Below, one piece after another: positions 4,409 through 5,572 of a stretch of DNA of 5,572 bases (its first letter is position 1; the number at the start of each line of letters is the position of its first letter). Origin of the DNA: Planctomycetota bacterium (GTDB taxonomy: Bacteria; Planctomycetota; Brocadiia; SM23-32); the NCBI GenBank assembly GCA_030604585.1, contig JAUVVP010000175.1, positions 1-5,572 on the forward strand, given 5' to 3'. Made by a program: the position numbers and the translations under genes. The notes beneath the pieces were generated by a model. The model saw only the letters and a program-made list of their open reading frames with translations, was not told where the DNA came from and searched no databases.

Positions 4409-5401
4409 ATGGGGCGCGTCCTTCTTTCCGCTCCCGCCGACAGGCCGTGGAGCTGGGGGTCTCACCTGGAGAGGGCGCTTCGCGACATCAGGCCGGAGGT
4501 CTCCTTCCTCGACTTCCGAAGCGTGGATGACCCCAACAAGGAGCTCCTCAGGATAGCCGAGGAGTTTCAACCCGTCGTTCACATCGCCTGGAAGGGCGAG
4601 GTCTACCGGCCGGCGACCTTCCGCGAGTTGCAGGCGCGCGGCGTCTACAATGTCCTGTGGCACCCCGACGAGACTCTGCCGGAATGGCTGCCGCCCCTGG
4701 CGAAGGCCAGCGACCTCTTCTGCACCCAATACAAGGGCATGATGGACACCTACCGCGCGGCGGGGATACAGAACCTCGGCTGGCTGCTGGACGGCATCAC
4801 TCCGTCCTTCTTCGAGTACGACGAGATCACGGCCGAAGAAAGGGAGAAGTACGCCTGCGAGGTCGTCACCATCGGGACGATCGACCGCATACCGGAGTAC
4901 TGCAAGCGGCTCTACGCGCTGAACCGCCTGATCCGGGAGAAGTTCGACGTCCTGTGGTGGGGCCGGCGCATGTCGTTCCGGCGCAACTCGCTGCGGGACT
5001 GGTTCTCGCCCGCCCGCCGCGCATGGGGTCGCGCGAAGGTCTGGAACGAGACGTTCGCCAAGGCGTGTCACTGTGCGAAGATATTCCTCTCCCTTCCCCG
5101 TTGCCCCGAGGTCTCGGGCGGCCTGAGCAACAGGGCCTTCTGGGTGACCGGTATCGGTGCGTTCACTCTGACCCTTTACAAGCAAGGCATCGAGGAGTTC
5201 TTCGAGCCGGGCAAGGAGATCGTCGTTTTCCACGACGAGGACGAGATGGTCGAGAAAGCCCGCTACTACCTGGAGCACGACGACGAGCGCGAGGCTATTG
5301 CCAAAGCGGGACAGCGGCGTACGCTCGGCCAGTACACCAACCAGCACCTGTTCAGGGGCTTCCTCCAAGGGCTCGCCGAGCGAGGAGGGCCGAAGGTCTG
5401 A
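4409..5401 (+). CDS. CgeB-type glycosyltransferase (GT-B fold, glycosyl transferases group 1 C-terminal domain)
   Basis: This 330-residue protein follows the CgeB pattern. A short N-terminal Rossmann-like half starts GRVLLSAPA (2-10). It is followed by VYNVLWHPDE (79-88), the descriptor segment 'ASDLFCTQYKG...YRAAGIQNLGWLLDG' (100-129), and the C-terminal donor-binding half SGGLSNRAFWVTGIGAF (236-252), GIEEFFEPGKEIVVF (260-274), EMVEKARYYLEHDDEREAIA (279-298) and AGQRRTLGQYTNQHLF (300-315). This C-terminal block is the Glyco_trans_1_2 signature, in which the 'EFFEPGKEIV' segment lies near the nucleotide-sugar phosphate in GT-B enzymes. The donor and acceptor are unknown; Bacillus CgeB acts in spore surface maturation, while homologues elsewhere serve surface polysaccharide or glycoprotein synthesis. 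No signal or membrane segment is seen. The ATG at 4409 is preferred over the GTG at 4313 because family proteins begin at the first strand and the promoter lies at 4316-4324. The ribosome binding site is poor (GGGAG 12 bases away, GGTGG 3 bases away). No sugar-pathway neighbours are visible. Confidence 0.85.
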   Translation: MGRVLLSAPADRPWSWGSHLERALRDIRPEVSFLDFRSVDDPNKELLRIAEEFQPVVHIAWKGEVYRPATFRELQARGVYNVLWHPDETLPEWLPPLAKASDLFCTQYKGMMDTYRAAGIQNLGWLLDGITPSFFEYDEITAEEREKYACEVVTIGTIDRIPEYCKRLYALNRLIREKFDVLWWGRRMSFRRNSLRDWFSPARRAWGRAKVWNETFAKACHCAKIFLSLPRCPEVSGGLSNRAFWVTGIGAFTLTLYKQGIEEFFEPGKEIVVFHDEDEMVEKARYYLEHDDEREAIAKAGQRRTLGQYTNQHLFRGFLQGLAERGGPKV

Positions 5402-5572
5402 CAGGTTGGGAGCGGCTGTGGAACCCGGCGATGCCGTTGTTCGGCCGGCCTCAGACGTTGGTGCAGCGGCGGCTGTGAAGCGACGCGAGTCGTGGGCCCG
5501 CTCGCACCTGGCTGTCCGAGTGCGTCTTCCACTTCAGCGAATTGGCGGCGAGCGAGGAGCCGGCAGCTCCGC
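5402..5572. other. 3' flank with no identified gene
   Basis: This stretch after the CgeB-like stop shows no recognisable protein, RNA gene or terminator. A frame from GTG at 5418 stays open to the window edge (about 51 codons, beginning VEPGDAVVRPASDVGAAAVK) with GGGAG about six bases upstream, so it could be the start of a further rightward gene, but its residue pattern is not family-like and it may be chance in GC-rich DNA. Small hairpins occur at 5483-5494 (CGAC-GCGA-GTCG) and at 5556-5570 (GGAGC-CGGCA-GCTCC). Confidence 0.25.

Noticed and set aside
4100..5368. Minus-strand open frame of 422 codons opposite the CgeB-like gene
   Set aside because: Although longer than the real gene, it spans two plus-strand coding ends and the hairpin region and has no family-like sequence; the plus-strand CgeB signature is unambiguous.
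5266..5532. Minus-strand open frame of 88 codons at the right edge
   Set aside because: It is largely antisense to the CgeB-like 3' end, has no ribosome binding site I can see, and has a low-complexity Pro/Arg/Gln composition.
1..5572. tRNA, rRNA, CRISPR, insertion sequence or phage attachment features
   Set aside because: I looked for spaced direct repeats, terminal inverted repeats, transposase motifs and tRNA-like cloverleaf patterns and saw none.

Overview
This is a 5.6 kb, high-GC bacterial window. It carries one partial and five complete protein genes, no RNA genes, no CRISPR array and no recognisable mobile element. Codon third positions are strongly G/C, so long shadow frames run antisense to the real genes. 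The gene families suggest an environmental, sugar-degrading bacterium of the Planctomycetota / Armatimonadota / Hydrogenedentes kind. These families are a DUF4038-type glycosidase tail, a small GH20-like barrel, two non-HemE members of the uroporphyrinogen decarboxylase (UroD) superfamily, an amidohydrolase-2 protein and a CgeB-type glycosyltransferase. The lineage is inferred from gene content only.

Layout. Bases 1-330 (+) are the end of a large glycoside hydrolase-like gene that enters from the left. It converges with, and overlaps by 39 bp, a three-gene leftward group read from about 3028 down to 292: amidohydrolase (2255-3007), UroD-like protein (1273-2241) and GH20-like protein (292-1161). 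The first two are 13 bp apart and probably cotranscribed. The third follows a 111 bp gap that contains its own candidate promoter and a hairpin covering its ribosome binding site. A 170 bp divergent control region (3008-3177) holds a candidate promoter for each direction and a 23 bp interrupted palindrome between the two -35 boxes. A second UroD-family gene (3178-4200) reads rightward. It is followed by two tandem perfect inverted repeats (4205-4289), an extended -10 promoter (about 4316-4324) and a CgeB/GT-B glycosyltransferase gene (4409-5401). The last 171 bp hold nothing I can identify.

How the genes may work together. The divergent pair (amidohydrolase operon and second UroD-like gene) shares one control region and probably belongs to one catabolic unit, with the GH20-like enzyme linking it to carbohydrate breakdown. 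Neither UroD-like protein keeps the His-x-Cys...Cys zinc site of MtaA-type corrinoid methyltransferases, neither shows the HemE substrate signature, and no corrinoid protein is encoded in the window. Their reaction is therefore unknown. This UroD / amidohydrolase / GH20-like cassette is the best candidate here for an undescribed pathway. The CgeB-like gene appears to be a separate unit.
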